Assembly (NCBI RefSeq): GCF_017948595.1
Contig: NZ_JAGFBV010000023.1
Coordinates: 1-64,000, forward strand
Direction: 5' to 3'
Length of the DNA: 64,000 nucleotides
From: Flavobacterium geliluteum
GTDB lineage: Bacteria > Bacteroidota > Bacteroidia > Flavobacteriales > Flavobacteriaceae
Shown here: positions 26,401-35,314 of the stretch, piece after piece
How positions within the stretch are numbered: position 1 is the stretch's first letter
Layout: the number at the start of each line of letters is the position of its first letter
Made by a program: the position numbers and the translations under genes
Notes under the pieces: model-generated
Database searches by the model: none
What the model was told of the DNA's origin: nothing
What the model saw: only the letters and a program-made list of their open reading frames with translations

Positions 26401-28632
26401 ATATACTCCTGGTAAATAAGTATACGATACAGAATTATTTGTATCCCCTCCAAAATTACCACCACAATTTCTACAAAAAAACTTCTCCGATTTTATACTT
26501 TCATTTCTTATTACGCATTCTTTTACAGAAAGATATCCTACAGGAGAATTATTGTTTAATCCCAGATTATAAGGCTTTGAACTCACATTTAAAACATTAA
26601 TATCTTGTGGTATTATAGCGTAGGGAAGCTGGTACCCTGATCCATTTAATATTGTTTCTTTCGTTCCAAAAGTGCTATGTAATTCAGTGCCATTAAATTG
26701 AATACCACTGCATAATCCATCAACATCTGTATAATCATAGTCTTTTGATATTGGTTCTCCTTCAACAGGATTATCAACCGTTGAACGAACTCTTATTCCC
26801 CCTACAGGAATGACCACCTCACCTTTAGTATATTGCGCTACATCAGAATCATAAAAATTTAAATTTATTTGCGCTTCTAAGTTTTTTGTTCTGTTATAAT
26901 CTGTTCGAATTTTAAATTCATAAGTACCAGCAGGAATGATAAACTTACCGCCGCTATTTTTACTTACTGCACAATTATTAAAACTAATACAATTACTATC
27001 TATTTGGGACATTTCATTTAATTGCAAGGATATCTTAGGAATTTCTATTCCATCTCGAACACGAGTTAGCGCAAGCAAAAGATAATAAGGTGTGCTATTA
27101 TCATTACCAAAGGGTTCACCACCAACTTTTTTAATACTGATATCAATAAAATTTACATCTCCAATATAATGACTCAAGGTTGCTAATACATCCTTATCAA
27201 AAGTTTTAGTAAATACACTTTCTTTAATAGGATTAGCCGCAGGTAAAAAATCGGACTTAAATTTTAACTGAATACCTACATTTGGCTCATTTTTCCCAGT
27301 TATACTAGTGCTAATTAAATTTGGTTCGTAGGTTACGACCGTAGTCCCTCCTGTAGGATATTTTATTGTTTTCAAAGCACCTTTCTCTGTTTCGATAAAA
27401 TCTGACTTTCTATTAGCTTGATAATTAGTCCCTTCAACAAAAAATGGAGTAGAATTATTCGCACCATTTGAAAATCCCCAAAAATCCTGATTATTTGGAT
27501 AATCATGAATAGACTTAATAAAATTTGGCAGATCTGTACCATAATACTCAAAGCCATAAAAAAACATATTATTTTTAATTATATTATCCAATAAATTTCT
27601 TCTGCCTGAATAACTAAAATTGTACGAGTCAACAATTTTACCACTCATATCTTTGACAATCATTTTACTGTAAACTTCATAATTATTCAATTTTATATAA
27701 TCGAAATTAATTTTGAAATTTCTGGAATTAATAGATTTTAAAATCTTCCTTTTTATAATATCATTTGTACACCCTTGATTATCAACATCGGCAACAGCAG
27801 GAACTCGATTTCTTATCTGAAGACTTGCGTAAAAACTATAGGTTTTAAAATCATTGTCATCGTAAATAAAGTTTATTTGCTCACCATTATTTACTATGAT
27901 CTTTGATAATTGCCAGCTCGAAGTATAGGAAGGGAAGCTCTCCTCAAAAAAAGAACTGTATCCTTGAAATGGCTCATTTATCTCTTTCTCTTCGAAAAAA
28001 TACTGATTTGCATTAGCATCTGTCAAAATAAAAGCTTCAACAATTTGATTGTTACTTAAATTCTTTACAATTTGTACTTTATTTTCATGTTTTGATAAAA
28101 AAGCAGGAGTTCCATCTAAACCAATTTTAAAAGAAAAATGTATCCCATTAACGCTTACGTTATATTTATCTGCCTCCCCATCATAAAACCCAGAAGCTAG
28201 TTTGTTGGCATAATTATCCGTTATGGTATTGCTATTAATATAGTCATTAACTATTACTTTAACAGCTGTATTGTTATACCCTCTAGGATGTTCATCTGGT
28301 AACCCTCTTACTTCTCTGCTAACTACACCACCCAAATTCAATTGCCAACCTAAGCCTATTATCGATGGTGTTTCTTCTAATCTGTTTCCTGCATAATTAT
28401 AACTTAGCTGAATAGGGAGATTAAAATCCCCTATATTACTGTTGAAGAGCTCAATATTTTTTTCTAATCTACCATAAAATAAATTTACAGGTATCTCTCC
28501 AAAAGTACCTAATCTGGATACCTCTGGAGATACTGGAAATGTTAACAAGTCTGGATTTAGGGTATTTTGCTGACTGTAACTAGTACTCCAAAAAACAAAA
28601 ATCAACAAAAAATTGGGTATTATTTTCTTCAT
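23467..28632 (-). CDS. Large secreted YD-repeat protein with nine DUF5977 repeats (1721 aa)
   Basis: This is the paralogue of the 1458-aa protein at 11.2-15.6 kb, with the same plan but only moderate similarity in the N-terminal two thirds. It has a signal peptide (about 1-20), PVNLFYGRLEKNIELF, a GLGWQLNLGGVV segment, a last YD unit (YEYDELNRLKYIKDKD, about residue 1115) and then tandem DUF5977-type units to the end. I count nine. Units 2-4 and 5-7 are near-identical, a recent 585-bp duplication. It sits between the T9SS gene (80 bp upstream) and the RHS gene (109 bp downstream), in the same order as module 1. Confidence 0.85.
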   Translation of the reverse strand: MKKIIPNFLLIFVFWSTSYSQQNTLNPDLLTFPVSPEVSRLGTFGEIPVNLFYGRLEKNIELFNSNIGDFNLPIQLSYNYAGNRLEETPSIIGLGWQLNLGGVVSREVRGLPDEHPRGYNNTAVKVIVNDYINSNTITDNYANKLASGFYDGEADKYNVSVNGIHFSFKIGLDGTPAFLSKHENKVQIVKNLSNNQIVEAFILTDANANQYFFEEKEINEPFQGYSSFFEESFPSYTSSWQLSKIIVNNGEQINFIYDDNDFKTYSFYASLQIRNRVPAVADVDNQGCTNDIIKRKILKSINSRNFKINFDYIKLNNYEVYSKMIVKDMSGKIVDSYNFSYSGRRNLLDNIIKNNMFFYGFEYYGTDLPNFIKSIHDYPNNQDFWGFSNGANNSTPFFVEGTNYQANRKSDFIETEKGALKTIKYPTGGTTVVTYEPNLISTSITGKNEPNVGIQLKFKSDFLPAANPIKESVFTKTFDKDVLATLSHYIGDVNFIDISIKKVGGEPFGNDNSTPYYLLLALTRVRDGIEIPKISLQLNEMSQIDSNCISFNNCAVSKNSGGKFIIPAGTYEFKIRTDYNRTKNLEAQINLNFYDSDVAQYTKGEVVIPVGGIRVRSTVDNPVEGEPISKDYDYTDVDGLCSGIQFNGTELHSTFGTKETILNGSGYQLPYAIIPQDINVLNVSSKPYNLGLNNNSPVGYLSVKECVIRNESIKSEKFFCRNCGGNFGGDTNNSVSYTYLPGVYGVKKSIYPQGYKMTQFYTPSLTPDIFPSQPTGQDLSIGSEKGKLIYSGNDINTNNKKLFEETNLYFDTKEPEYAPATIINNTNYPKSLKVDYKVIRSFQQEIDPLNTVKDFYYFNIYKEFDTEKFVYNKKTIEYHHDQPTEKSVTIEYNTHFKQKKITTSLDVNNSISNEIFYPYDFTDYVSQEMVNKNFISPVVKIVNKKNGEITDSYNYQFSSISTNLFKPISFSKGKNNNPLEKRNSYSYDSDGNINYFGVISTDNATPRLMIRELNTTVVWGYNKSQIVAKIESATPITVSPNLITAIESASSSTTGNETALLNALTSLRNDSGLASAMVTTYTYIPLVGISSITDPKGLVTFYEYDELNRLKYIKDKDANVLQKYLYNYKGQIIYNNIAQSGFYTKNDCIPGGVGSSMTYTVAAGTYISDKSQVDADNKAQADVVASGQAFANTNGFCTFTNTAQSDVFTKNDCSLGAIGSSVNYSVPAGKYSSNVSQVEADAKAQADIAANGLNYANTNGFCTFKNKAQSVVFVKNDCVSGGTGSGVNYSVAAGIYSSNTSQADADAKALSEIALNGQAYANSHGLCTFFSTVVNRVYYKNDCIQGSIGSSLPYTISAGTFTSNISQADADSKAIQRCDIFGQNNVNVNGFCTFTNTAQSDVFTKNDCSLGGIGSSVNYSVPAGKYSSNVSQVEADAKAQADIAANGLNYANTNGFCTFKNKAQSVLFVKNDCVSGGTGSGVNYSVAAGIYSSNTSQADADAKALSEIALNGQAYANSHGLCTFFSTVVNRVYSKNDCIQGSVGSSLPYTISAGTFTSNISQADADSKAIRRCDIFGQNNVNVNGFCTFKSKAHSGVFIKNNCSAGTGSIVTYSIPAGNYSSEISQADADMKAQNDVTLNGQNYANANGVCGFYNIQTSRTFTRKDCGIGYVGSTVIYNIPAGTYFSSTSQRAANLLALSEVNDNGQAYANSNGTCTYSNH
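23870..25040. repeat. 585-bp tandem duplication inside the DUF5977 array
   Basis: Two near-identical copies, about 23,870-24,455 and 24,455-25,040, have a period of 585 bp (for example, TACATAGACC at 24,066 and 24,651). This is exactly three 65-residue repeat units, so the frame is kept. Very low divergence points to recent expansion. Confidence 0.8.
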
Positions 28633-28712
28633 ATATTATATTATTACCTAAAGACTAACATTCAAATAGAGAGCTACGTTCTGAATATTATTTTCTTTTA
28701 AAAAATCTTTTT

Positions 28713-30371
28713 TTATTTAATAGTTTTAATCACTTTAACAATTCCACTCCCGGCATTGGTCTTTACATTAATAATATAAATCCCTTCTGGATAACGACTC
28801 AAATCGATAGGAACTGTGCGGTTTTTGATGTCCAGATGTTGCAGGATTCTTCCTGAAATATCCACCAAAGTGGCAGAGCCGCTCTCATAATCAAAACCAA
28901 TAATGATATTGGTGTAAGTCGCTGCTGGATTGGGTATGGCCTCTATATTGGATTTCTTTTTCTCTATTTTTTCTTTGTCTTTGAGTTTGACCACCCAGAA
29001 ATCATTTCCACCAATATTCGAATTTTTATCTTTTGAAGAATTAGAGTTAGAAGTACCCGCCATCAAATAACCACCATCCCGGGTTTCGATTAACTTTCTA
29101 AGGATATCTTCACCTCCACTGCCAACGATTTTATTCCAAAGTTCTTCGCCTTTATCGTCAATTTTTAGAGCCATATAGTCGTTGATACCGTCTTTTTCCT
29201 TGGCAACCAAGCCTTGGGCTTTACCTAGCACACTTTTAGAATTGTTCTTCATTTCGCCTTGAGCGTAACCTCCAATCAAATAGGTGTGATCGTTATTTTC
29301 TACAAGGGAGGTCAGGATATCTACTTTTCCAAAATCATAAGTTTTACTCCAAATCACGCCGCCTTCTGGGTCTAATCTTAAAATCCAGTAATCGGTTCCG
29401 TTACTTACAATACCCCCAAGAGACGTTAGCGGATTTTTGCTGTTGGAATTTCCACCCACAATGTAACCGCCATCAAAAGTCTGTCTAATAGCATACGGCT
29501 GATCATCGCCATCTGCGCCATAGACATTTTGCCACTGAATTTCGCCCACATCGTTGATTTTTAGAATCCAGAAATCCCCAACACCTTTATTGGCAACTGT
29601 TTTATCGCCCGAAATAGGCGAACTCGAATAACCTGCCAAGATGTATCCGTTATCACTGGTTTGCTCCATGCTTCGCAGTAGGTCTGCATACTGACCTCCA
29701 TAGGTTTTTTGCCACTGAATCACTCCTTCCTTGTCCAGTTTTACGACCCAATAATCCATGTTGCCTCTACTTTTTTCTGATTTATTGTACAAATCTGTTG
29801 AGGTAATGGCAGGAGATTTTGAATCTAATCTGTCATTCAGTGGAGGATTGGAGCTGGAAGAACCTCCTAAAATATAACCCCCGTCTTTGGTTTGAAATGC
29901 GCACAAGAGTTCGTCCTGACCACTGCCACCAATGGTTCTTTGCCATTGCTCCTGACCAGAGGCATCTAATTTTATAATCCAAAAATCGGTAATCCCTTTA
30001 CAGTCTTCTTTCTTCTGAAAACCTTTGGAAGATCCAGAAGTACCCGCCAGAATAAATCCGCCGTCTCTGGTAATTTTTATGCTTTGAAGCAAGTCAAAAC
30101 CGCTTCCGCCAATGCTTTTTTGCCAATCAAGATCCCCTTTCTCGTTCATTTTCCAGATCCAATAATCCAGATCACCGTGGTTGTCATCTGTTTTATTTCC
30201 TGTTTTATTAGACAGGGAACTTCCTGCTAAAATAAAACCGTAGTCGGCAGTAGGTTGCGCATCAAAAAGATAATCGGCATGTTGCCCTCCATACGATTTT
30301 TCCCAAAGAACATCTTGAGAATAACTAAAAAACGATAAAAGGAAGAGAACTAATAAGTAAAGTTGTTTCAT
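28713..30371 (-). CDS. T9SS-sorted repeat protein (552 aa), copy 2
   Basis: Nearly identical over its whole length to the copy at 15.7-17.3 kb. It has a signal peptide (MKQLYLLVLFLLSFFSYSQ), repeats with YGG, GGYILAG/GG and DYW(V/I)xKLD, and the type A sorting domain (PNPAATYTNIII, DLSRYPEGIYIINV). The last 15 residues differ from copy 1. First gene of the second RHS operon. The start is fixed by the signal peptide and agrees with the chosen start of copy 1. Confidence 0.9.
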   Translation of the reverse strand: MKQLYLLVLFLLSFFSYSQDVLWEKSYGGQHADYLFDAQPTADYGFILAGSSLSNKTGNKTDDNHGDLDYWIWKMNEKGDLDWQKSIGGSGFDLLQSIKITRDGGFILAGTSGSSKGFQKKEDCKGITDFWIIKLDASGQEQWQRTIGGSGQDELLCAFQTKDGGYILGGSSSSNPPLNDRLDSKSPAITSTDLYNKSEKSRGNMDYWVVKLDKEGVIQWQKTYGGQYADLLRSMEQTSDNGYILAGYSSSPISGDKTVANKGVGDFWILKINDVGEIQWQNVYGADGDDQPYAIRQTFDGGYIVGGNSNSKNPLTSLGGIVSNGTDYWILRLDPEGGVIWSKTYDFGKVDILTSLVENNDHTYLIGGYAQGEMKNNSKSVLGKAQGLVAKEKDGINDYMALKIDDKGEELWNKIVGSGGEDILRKLIETRDGGYLMAGTSNSNSSKDKNSNIGGNDFWVVKLKDKEKIEKKKSNIEAIPNPAATYTNIIIGFDYESGSATLVDISGRILQHLDIKNRTVPIDLSRYPEGIYIINVKTNAGSGIVKVIKTIK

Positions 30372-30589
30372 AAAAAAGTTCGATATAGGCTATTTATTTT
30401 CGCTCGCAAATCTAAACAACTAATAGGTTACGATTTTATGCTTTCCCACATTTTTTGAATTTATAATTTAAAAAACAAGTATTTCTACGCAATATTATAC
30501 CCACAAAACATACAAGTAATGATTTACCTTACAGAATGTTTATTTCTCTTTTTCTTGGATTTAAAAAGCATTTTATAATCAAAGCTTTT

Positions 30590-30865
30590 TCAATAATTTG
30601 TATCATTTAGTCTTTGTAAATCAGCCCTAAAATGGTTCGAGAAGTGTCCCGTTAGGGCTCCGAATTCATGTCTAGCAGCATAAAACATTGTTAATACGAC
30701 TAAACCAAAAACCATAGAAACTCCTACAAACTCAATTCCTAAATTAGGAATTCCAAGTGCAAAGATTGCCCTTCTACAACCCTTCCTAATACCAAAGAAT
30801 AGATTCCAAAAAATTATGCAAATAACATTTTCACGATTTAATTGTTTACTAGTTAATCTTATCAT
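30590..30865 (-). CDS. Possible small membrane protein (91 aa)
   Basis: One strongly hydrophobic segment (about residues 33-62, including GVSMVFGLVVLTMFYAA) is followed by a basic tail. The last 23 codons coincide with the sequence shared with 17.85 kb, where the alternative copy keeps similar residues (ALTxxFSNxF and DLxxLN) before a stop. This hints at a conserved gene end rather than a free-standing gene. It may be a remnant. Low confidence. Confidence 0.3.
   Translation of the reverse strand: MIRLTSKQLNRENVICIIFWNLFFGIRKGCRRAIFALGIPNLGIEFVGVSMVFGLVVLTMFYAARHEFGALTGHFSNHFRADLQRLNDTNY
30605..30664. repeat. Segment homologous to 17,848-17,900; contains an 8-bp inverted repeat
   Basis: The part GGTTCGAGAAGTGTCCCGT matches the 17.86-kb copy with few changes. 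In this copy AGCCCTAA and TTAGGGCT flank it as a perfect inverted repeat. It lies 240-290 bp upstream of the second T9SS gene. Confidence 0.45.
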
Positions 30866-31577
30866 TTATAATGTTGAGCTTAACAAATAAAAAAGGTTAT
30901 CTAAACACGAAAATAAAGTATGCTTAGTAGTTTACTTTCACCTTCAAATAGCAAAAAGTTATATGTGTTTTTCTTTTTAAATAGCTGTTTTGAAACCAAC
31001 TAATGCATAAAATTGTAACTGAAAGATAATTTTATTTTTATAAATTCCTCCTTTAAAAGTAGTTAACGGGATAATTTATAGATTAACGTTCTAATTTTTT
31101 AAAGTATCGTAATCTTATATTTTTAATGTAGAACCATAAAGAGATCTGTTGTAGCTTATTTTTGTTAAAAACGACATTTATAAAAACAAGTGATCTTCCT
31201 CTTTTTTTCTGATATTATTTTTTTTTGATACTATTTGACAATTTCCAACGTCATTTCAATATTTTCAGTGATAAGAAAACACAGTAATATCATATTGGGG
31301 ATCTGCGCAAGTTTAAAAGCTACTGTCACTACTGAGGATGTGGCTTAACTTTATTTGTTATTCTATTTGAGTAGATTTTAAATATCTACATCAAAAGGTC
31401 TCTTATTCTTCTATTATCTTATTTAATTTCGTCACAAAGTTCGGGAATCACTCGCGGGCGCTAGTAAAAAATTCCCCCATAAATGCAGGGAAAAACTCCT
31501 GCTTTATTGCGTTGCTTTTTGCGCTTGCTAAGCGATTCCCGGTGGATGTTCCATAATTAATTTAAAATATAGAAATT
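30866..31577. other. 712-bp gap with a GC-richer structured segment next to the RadC-like gene
   Basis: Most of the gap is AT-rich with no gene seen. The last 140 bp are different: CGGGAATC (31442-31449) and GATTCCCG (31534-31541) form an inverted repeat. Inside it lie CTCGCGGGCGC and a small GCAGG/CCTGC hairpin (about 31,485-31,502). It could be a structured leader RNA, a replication or recombination site, or an old element end. Confidence 0.4.
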
Positions 31578-32042
31578 ATGGAAACTTTAAATCAAAACTG
31601 GCAGACCGTATCTGAAATTGAACTGATTTATAAATCAAAAGTAAAAAACTCTGAAAGACCACAAATCAAATCTTCCAAAGACGCATACCGGCTGGCTCTC
31701 TCAGCTTGGGATTACAATAAAATAGAACTCTTCGAGCAGTTCAAAGTATTATTTATGAATCAAGCTTACAAAGCACTTGGGATTTACGAAATTTCTTCTG
31801 GAGGGATAACAGGAACTGTTGTAGATCTTAGATTAATATTCTCAGCAGCTCTTAAGGCAAATGCTACATCTCTGATGATGATTCACAATCATCCTTCAGG
31901 AAACCTCACAGCCTCTGAAGCTGATAAACAGATAACTCGAAAAGTAAAAGAAGCTGGTAGACTTCTTGATATCACATTACTGGATTCACTAATTATAACT
32001 ACCGAATCTTATTACTCCTTTGCTGATGAAGGTGCTTTATAA
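31578..32042 (+). CDS. RadC-like JAB/MPN-domain protein (154 aa)
   Basis: The C-terminal two thirds carry the JAMM metal site: a Glu in the strand GIYEISSGG region, then HNHPSGN at about residues 102-108 followed by SxxD (ASEAD). This is the RadC fold (UPF0758). The N-terminal HhH part of chromosomal RadC is absent, and residues 1-45 are unlike it. Short RadC-like proteins of this kind are common on Bacteroidota mobile elements. The substrate is unknown and a DNA-repair role is not established. It is the only plus-strand gene in the area and is preceded by structured DNA. Confidence 0.88.
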   Translation: METLNQNWQTVSEIELIYKSKVKNSERPQIKSSKDAYRLALSAWDYNKIELFEQFKVLFMNQAYKALGIYEISSGGITGTVVDLRLIFSAALKANATSLMMIHNHPSGNLTASEADKQITRKVKEAGRLLDITLLDSLIITTESYYSFADEGAL

Positions 32043-32104
32043 GCACTTTTAACATACTAGGATCTCTATAATATTCTTAAATTTTCAATATATAAATTTA
32101 AGAT

Positions 32105-32879
32105 GGTTCTGTCGCATCTATCAGAATCAAATATAAGAATTTAAGTAATTTAACAGTTAGCCCGCAAATTTACAGAATGATTTAAACATAAATATCCCTG
32201 ATCCAACCATTTGATTCTTTCTCAGCATATGCACAACTTCAATTCCGCTTAACGTCCGTTTGGCCGATTCAAAACTTTTAAAACCTAATCCGTTTTGGAT
32301 GCGCCACTTGATGAACCGATGGTCCTGTTCGACAATATTGTTGAGATATTTACACTGCCGAATTTTAATCTTTGAGAAAGAACGCCTGTTATAAACTTTA
32401 ATTACTGCCGTATTAGAACCGCTTTTATCAATGTTTATTAATCTTGGCCGGCAGTTATTACTAATTGCTTTAATTAGAAAAGACTGAGCGCTCATTCTTT
32501 GTCTTTTTCTGGTCAAAAGAAAGTCAACCGTATTGCCTGATTTATCTACTGCCCTATATAAATAACAACAAATACCTTTCACTTTGATATAGGTCTCATC
32601 CATTCTCCAACTTACTGCCAACGTCTACTTTGCGCTTCTTCATTTGCATCTCCATTAAGGGTGCAAACTTAAATACCCAGCACTGGACGACAGCATGATC
32701 AATAAGAACTCCTTGCATTTTCATGATCTCTTCAACATCTCGATAACTAAGTGTAAATCTTAGTTTGAAATATACTGCCTGAAGAATTATGCATTTTGGA
32801 TAACAATGACCTTTAGCATTCATCTTTTGATCGGTTTAAAATTCTAAAGATAAAAGTTATTCAAAGATGCGACAGAACC
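32105..32879 (-). mobile_element. IS6-family insertion sequence, inactive
   Basis: Terminal inverted repeats GGTTCTGTCGCATCT (32105-32119) and AGATGCGACAGAACC (32865-32879) are perfect over 15 bp. The 775-bp length is typical of IS6. The 8 bp outside the two ends do not match, so there is no target duplication. Confidence 0.88.
32157..32823 (-). pseudogene. IS6-family DDE transposase, frameshifted
   Basis: The first part (32596-32823) has the typical N-terminus GHCYPKCIILQAVYFKLRFT and LSYRDVEEIM. The second (32157-32621) carries the DDE core: WRMDETYIKVKG, then the second Asp region and NNIVEQDHRFIKWR with the Glu. The two overlap in different frames at about 32,610. One frameshift, and possibly a short deletion between VGSKLENG and WRMDETY, breaks the gene. 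A more decayed relative is at 63.4-64 kb. Confidence 0.85.
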
Positions 32880-32939
32880 CAAAAAGTAATTTAGTGTAAA
32901 CAAATATATAGTTACCAAAATTATTTTAGAGATTATATT

Positions 32940-34253
32940 CTAAGAGGAGTGTATCTTATATTTCTCTTTAATTAATTCTAATTCATTCTCAAGCCTGATC
33001 AGTGTCGTTAAATCTTCCTTTGACATTTCAATTTTTTCAGGGTTCAGTTTTTTATTCAGCAGTGTCATTTCCCGGCCTATAGTAGCTTGTTCTGTGATAG
33101 CGTAAGATTCTGTCTGTTTAACTGATGAATGTCCGAGCATTTCCTTTACCACATTCATTGGGACATTATTGTTTAATGTTACTGTACTTCCAAATGTTCT
33201 TCGTGCCATATGTGTATTGAGGGTGAAAGGAAAACCGCATAATGCAGCAATTTCTTTAAGGTATTCATTCATTTTCTGATTAGAAGAAACCGGTAGTACA
33301 GTTCCGCGCTTAAGACAGAGCGGATGATCTTTGTATTTTTCAAGAATTTCGATCGCCTTTGGAAGAAGCGGGATTCTTGCCGTAGAATTTGTTTTCTGCC
33401 TCTCAGATAAAATCCACTGATTTCCGTCAACGCCATCTTTTATATCAGCTTTCTGGAGCTGAAATGCATCAATATAAGCAAGTCCTGTGTAACACTGGAA
33501 AACAAAAATATCACGCACGGTATTGAGTCTTTCCGTTGAAAATTGGCGTCTTTCCAGTTCAGCCAATTCTTTTGCAGATATAGGCTTCTTTACAATTTTA
33601 GTTTTTTTCCCTTTGAAATTCTTAAATGGATCTTTGATAATGATTTCTTTGTCTATTGCTCGTATTACAATTTTCTTGAAATTGGAAATGTATTTAAGTG
33701 TGGTATTATTTGCGCACTTCCTTATAGTACGGAGATAGAATTCAAAGTCTTTTATGAATTCAAAATTTAAATCAGCAAATTCAAAATCACTAGTATTGTA
33801 TTTGAATTTAATGAAAGCCGTTAGGTGATTTTTAGTGATATTGAATCTCTCCAGTGTGGCTTCTGTATATCCGTTGCCAATCAGGGCTTTCATTTCATCA
33901 TTGTGTTTTTGAAATTCTTCCAGCACCTTGGCTCTGGGTGTCATTCTTCCCATAACATGATCCATAATCTTTTGGGAAGTTATGGGTTTTCCGGTGTACA
34001 TAATTTCGGATTTGATTTCATGGATTTTCGCAGTGAGTGAATCCAGAAAAAAGTTCAGCGATTTCGCATCTTCTTTTGTGCCTGCTGCTCTTTCGGTTTT
34101 CTTGTTCCATCGCTCGGTGTCCCACTGGCGTCTGGTGGATGCTTCTCTCGGGATTCCATCAACGGTTATCCTGAAATAAACACTTCTAATGTTACTCTCA
34201 TTGTGTCGGGGTGCTTTCAAAAAGAAAATCAACCCAAAGCTGTTCTCTAGCAT
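32940..34253 (-). CDS. Tyrosine integrase of a second, tandem element (437 aa)
   Basis: Bacteroidota-type integrase with an N-terminal arm-binding domain (about 1-105), a SAM-like core-binding domain (about 115-215) and a catalytic domain (about 225-400). Visible catalytic parts are KTNSTARIPLL, HMARRTFGSTV (about residue 348), LGHSSVKQTESY with the nucleophile near 383. The first Arg box reads YTGLAYID instead of TGLR, a change shared by this integrase group. It reads away from the 17-bp attachment sequence at 34,544, in the same arrangement as the integrase at 61.7 kb beside the tRNA. It is therefore likely to belong to a neighbouring element to the left. Confidence 0.92.
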   Translation of the reverse strand: MLENSFGLIFFLKAPRHNESNIRSVYFRITVDGIPREASTRRQWDTERWNKKTERAAGTKEDAKSLNFFLDSLTAKIHEIKSEIMYTGKPITSQKIMDHVMGRMTPRAKVLEEFQKHNDEMKALIGNGYTEATLERFNITKNHLTAFIKFKYNTSDFEFADLNFEFIKDFEFYLRTIRKCANNTTLKYISNFKKIVIRAIDKEIIIKDPFKNFKGKKTKIVKKPISAKELAELERRQFSTERLNTVRDIFVFQCYTGLAYIDAFQLQKADIKDGVDGNQWILSERQKTNSTARIPLLPKAIEILEKYKDHPLCLKRGTVLPVSSNQKMNEYLKEIAALCGFPFTLNTHMARRTFGSTVTLNNNVPMNVVKEMLGHSSVKQTESYAITEQATIGREMTLLNKKLNPEKIEMSKEDLTTLIRLENELELIKEKYKIHSS

Positions 34254-34351
34254 AATTCAACTTATTAGATTAGTAAATGTAGAATTATAACCTCATTTAA
34301 ACAAGATGTAAACGTGCTTAACCCCTTTGATATCGGGACTTAAGATGAAAT

Positions 34352-34405
34352 TTTGTGGCGCAACTTTGAACTTTGAAAATGCGCCACGAGTGCGCCACAA
34401 AGTTT
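34352..34405. promoter_or_regulatory. TGCGCCAC repeats, likely integrase arm sites
   Basis: TTGTGGCGCA is followed by two direct copies TGCGCCACGAG and TGCGCCACAA in opposite orientation to it. The cluster lies between the integrase start and the attachment sequence, the usual place for integrase or excisionase arm-type sites. Confidence 0.5.
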
Positions 34406-34442
34406 TTGTGCGATTTTAAAAATATTGAAAAGCGGTATAAAG

Positions 34443-34475
34443 GAAAAAACCCTGCAAATCGTTGGATTTGCAGAG
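34443..34475 (-). terminator. Terminator reading leftward, near the attachment sequence
   Basis: CTGCAAATC and GATTTGCAG pair around GTTG, and the minus strand then has GGGTTTTTTCC. The same arrangement occurs beside the tRNA at 63,134. Confidence 0.75.
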
Positions 34476-34543
34476 TTTACCGCTCTTTTTGACCTTTTTT
34501 GAAAACTTTGAAAATGTTATTTTTCCTTTGTTTTCCGGCCTTC

Positions 34544-34560
34544 GCGGAGAAAGAGGGATT
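34544..34560. repeat. Attachment-site direct repeat, distal copy
   Basis: GCGGAGAAAGAGGGATT is identical to 63,193-63,209, where it covers the 3' end of tRNA-Ser. It marks the distal end of the 28.7-kb element and the junction with the next element's integrase region. Confidence 0.8.
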
Positions 34561-34750
34561 TGTTTTCCGACTTTAATACGTTGATATGTAGAATTTTAAT
34601 TTTCTATTCCTAAATAGGGTCTCGCTTTTGCTCCTCAATTCTGACTTGCAAATTTTCGAATCCATCCATTACAAATATAATTAAAAAATATCACTAGCCA
34701 AAAAAGCTTAAATTTATTTGTTCAATGGTTGAACTGGTTGATGAACTTGT

Positions 34751-35314
34751 TTAAAAACTGAATAGCAAATCTGCTTTTTCTAATTTGATTTGAGGCTTGT
34801 TTAATTCGATTACTGCTGATTTAACTTTAATCTGGTCTTCCCTTGATAAAAATATTGGGATGAGTTCTTTTATATCAATTTTCAATAGTCTATTTATTAT
34901 AATTAAATCTTTAAGAGTAAATGGCTTTATTCCGTTCATTAATTCGGACATGTGCGTTTTACTTTTGTGACCCAAAATATGACCTAAATTTTCTTGGGTC
35001 AAATCAAGAGCTTTTAATTTTTTGCGAATCTGTTGTTTTCTGTTTTCTAAAAAAACTCTTTCTCGTTCGGCAATAATTTCAGACTTATCACTTTCAATTA
35101 CTTTTTCATCAGTCAAATTGTCTAAATTAGACCACTCTTTATTTTCATATACTTCAATTAAATCTCTTAATTTTTTTCTAAGATTTTTGAAATGCACACT
35201 TTCTTTAGATAGCAATCTTAACTTTCTATCAGCAATAATTGCTCTTTCTAAATCCAATTCATTATTAATTGAACCGCTCTCAATGAATTTTTCTATATCA
35301 AAATTTGTTTTCAT
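34751..35314 (-). CDS. higA: HigA-type antitoxin (187 aa)
   Basis: The C-terminal half holds an XRE helix-turn-helix (ALDLTQENLGHILGHKSKTH, about residues 98-150). The N-terminal half is a charged helical region. It follows a HigB-type toxin gene with the stop and start codons overlapping, in the toxin-first order typical of higBA. It should bind HigB and repress the shared promoter. Longer than many HigA proteins because of the N-terminal extension. Confidence 0.85.
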   Translation of the reverse strand: MKTNFDIEKFIESGSINNELDLERAIIADRKLRLLSKESVHFKNLRKKLRDLIEVYENKEWSNLDNLTDEKVIESDKSEIIAERERVFLENRKQQIRKKLKALDLTQENLGHILGHKSKTHMSELMNGIKPFTLKDLIIINRLLKIDIKELIPIFLSREDQIKVKSAVIELNKPQIKLEKADLLFSF

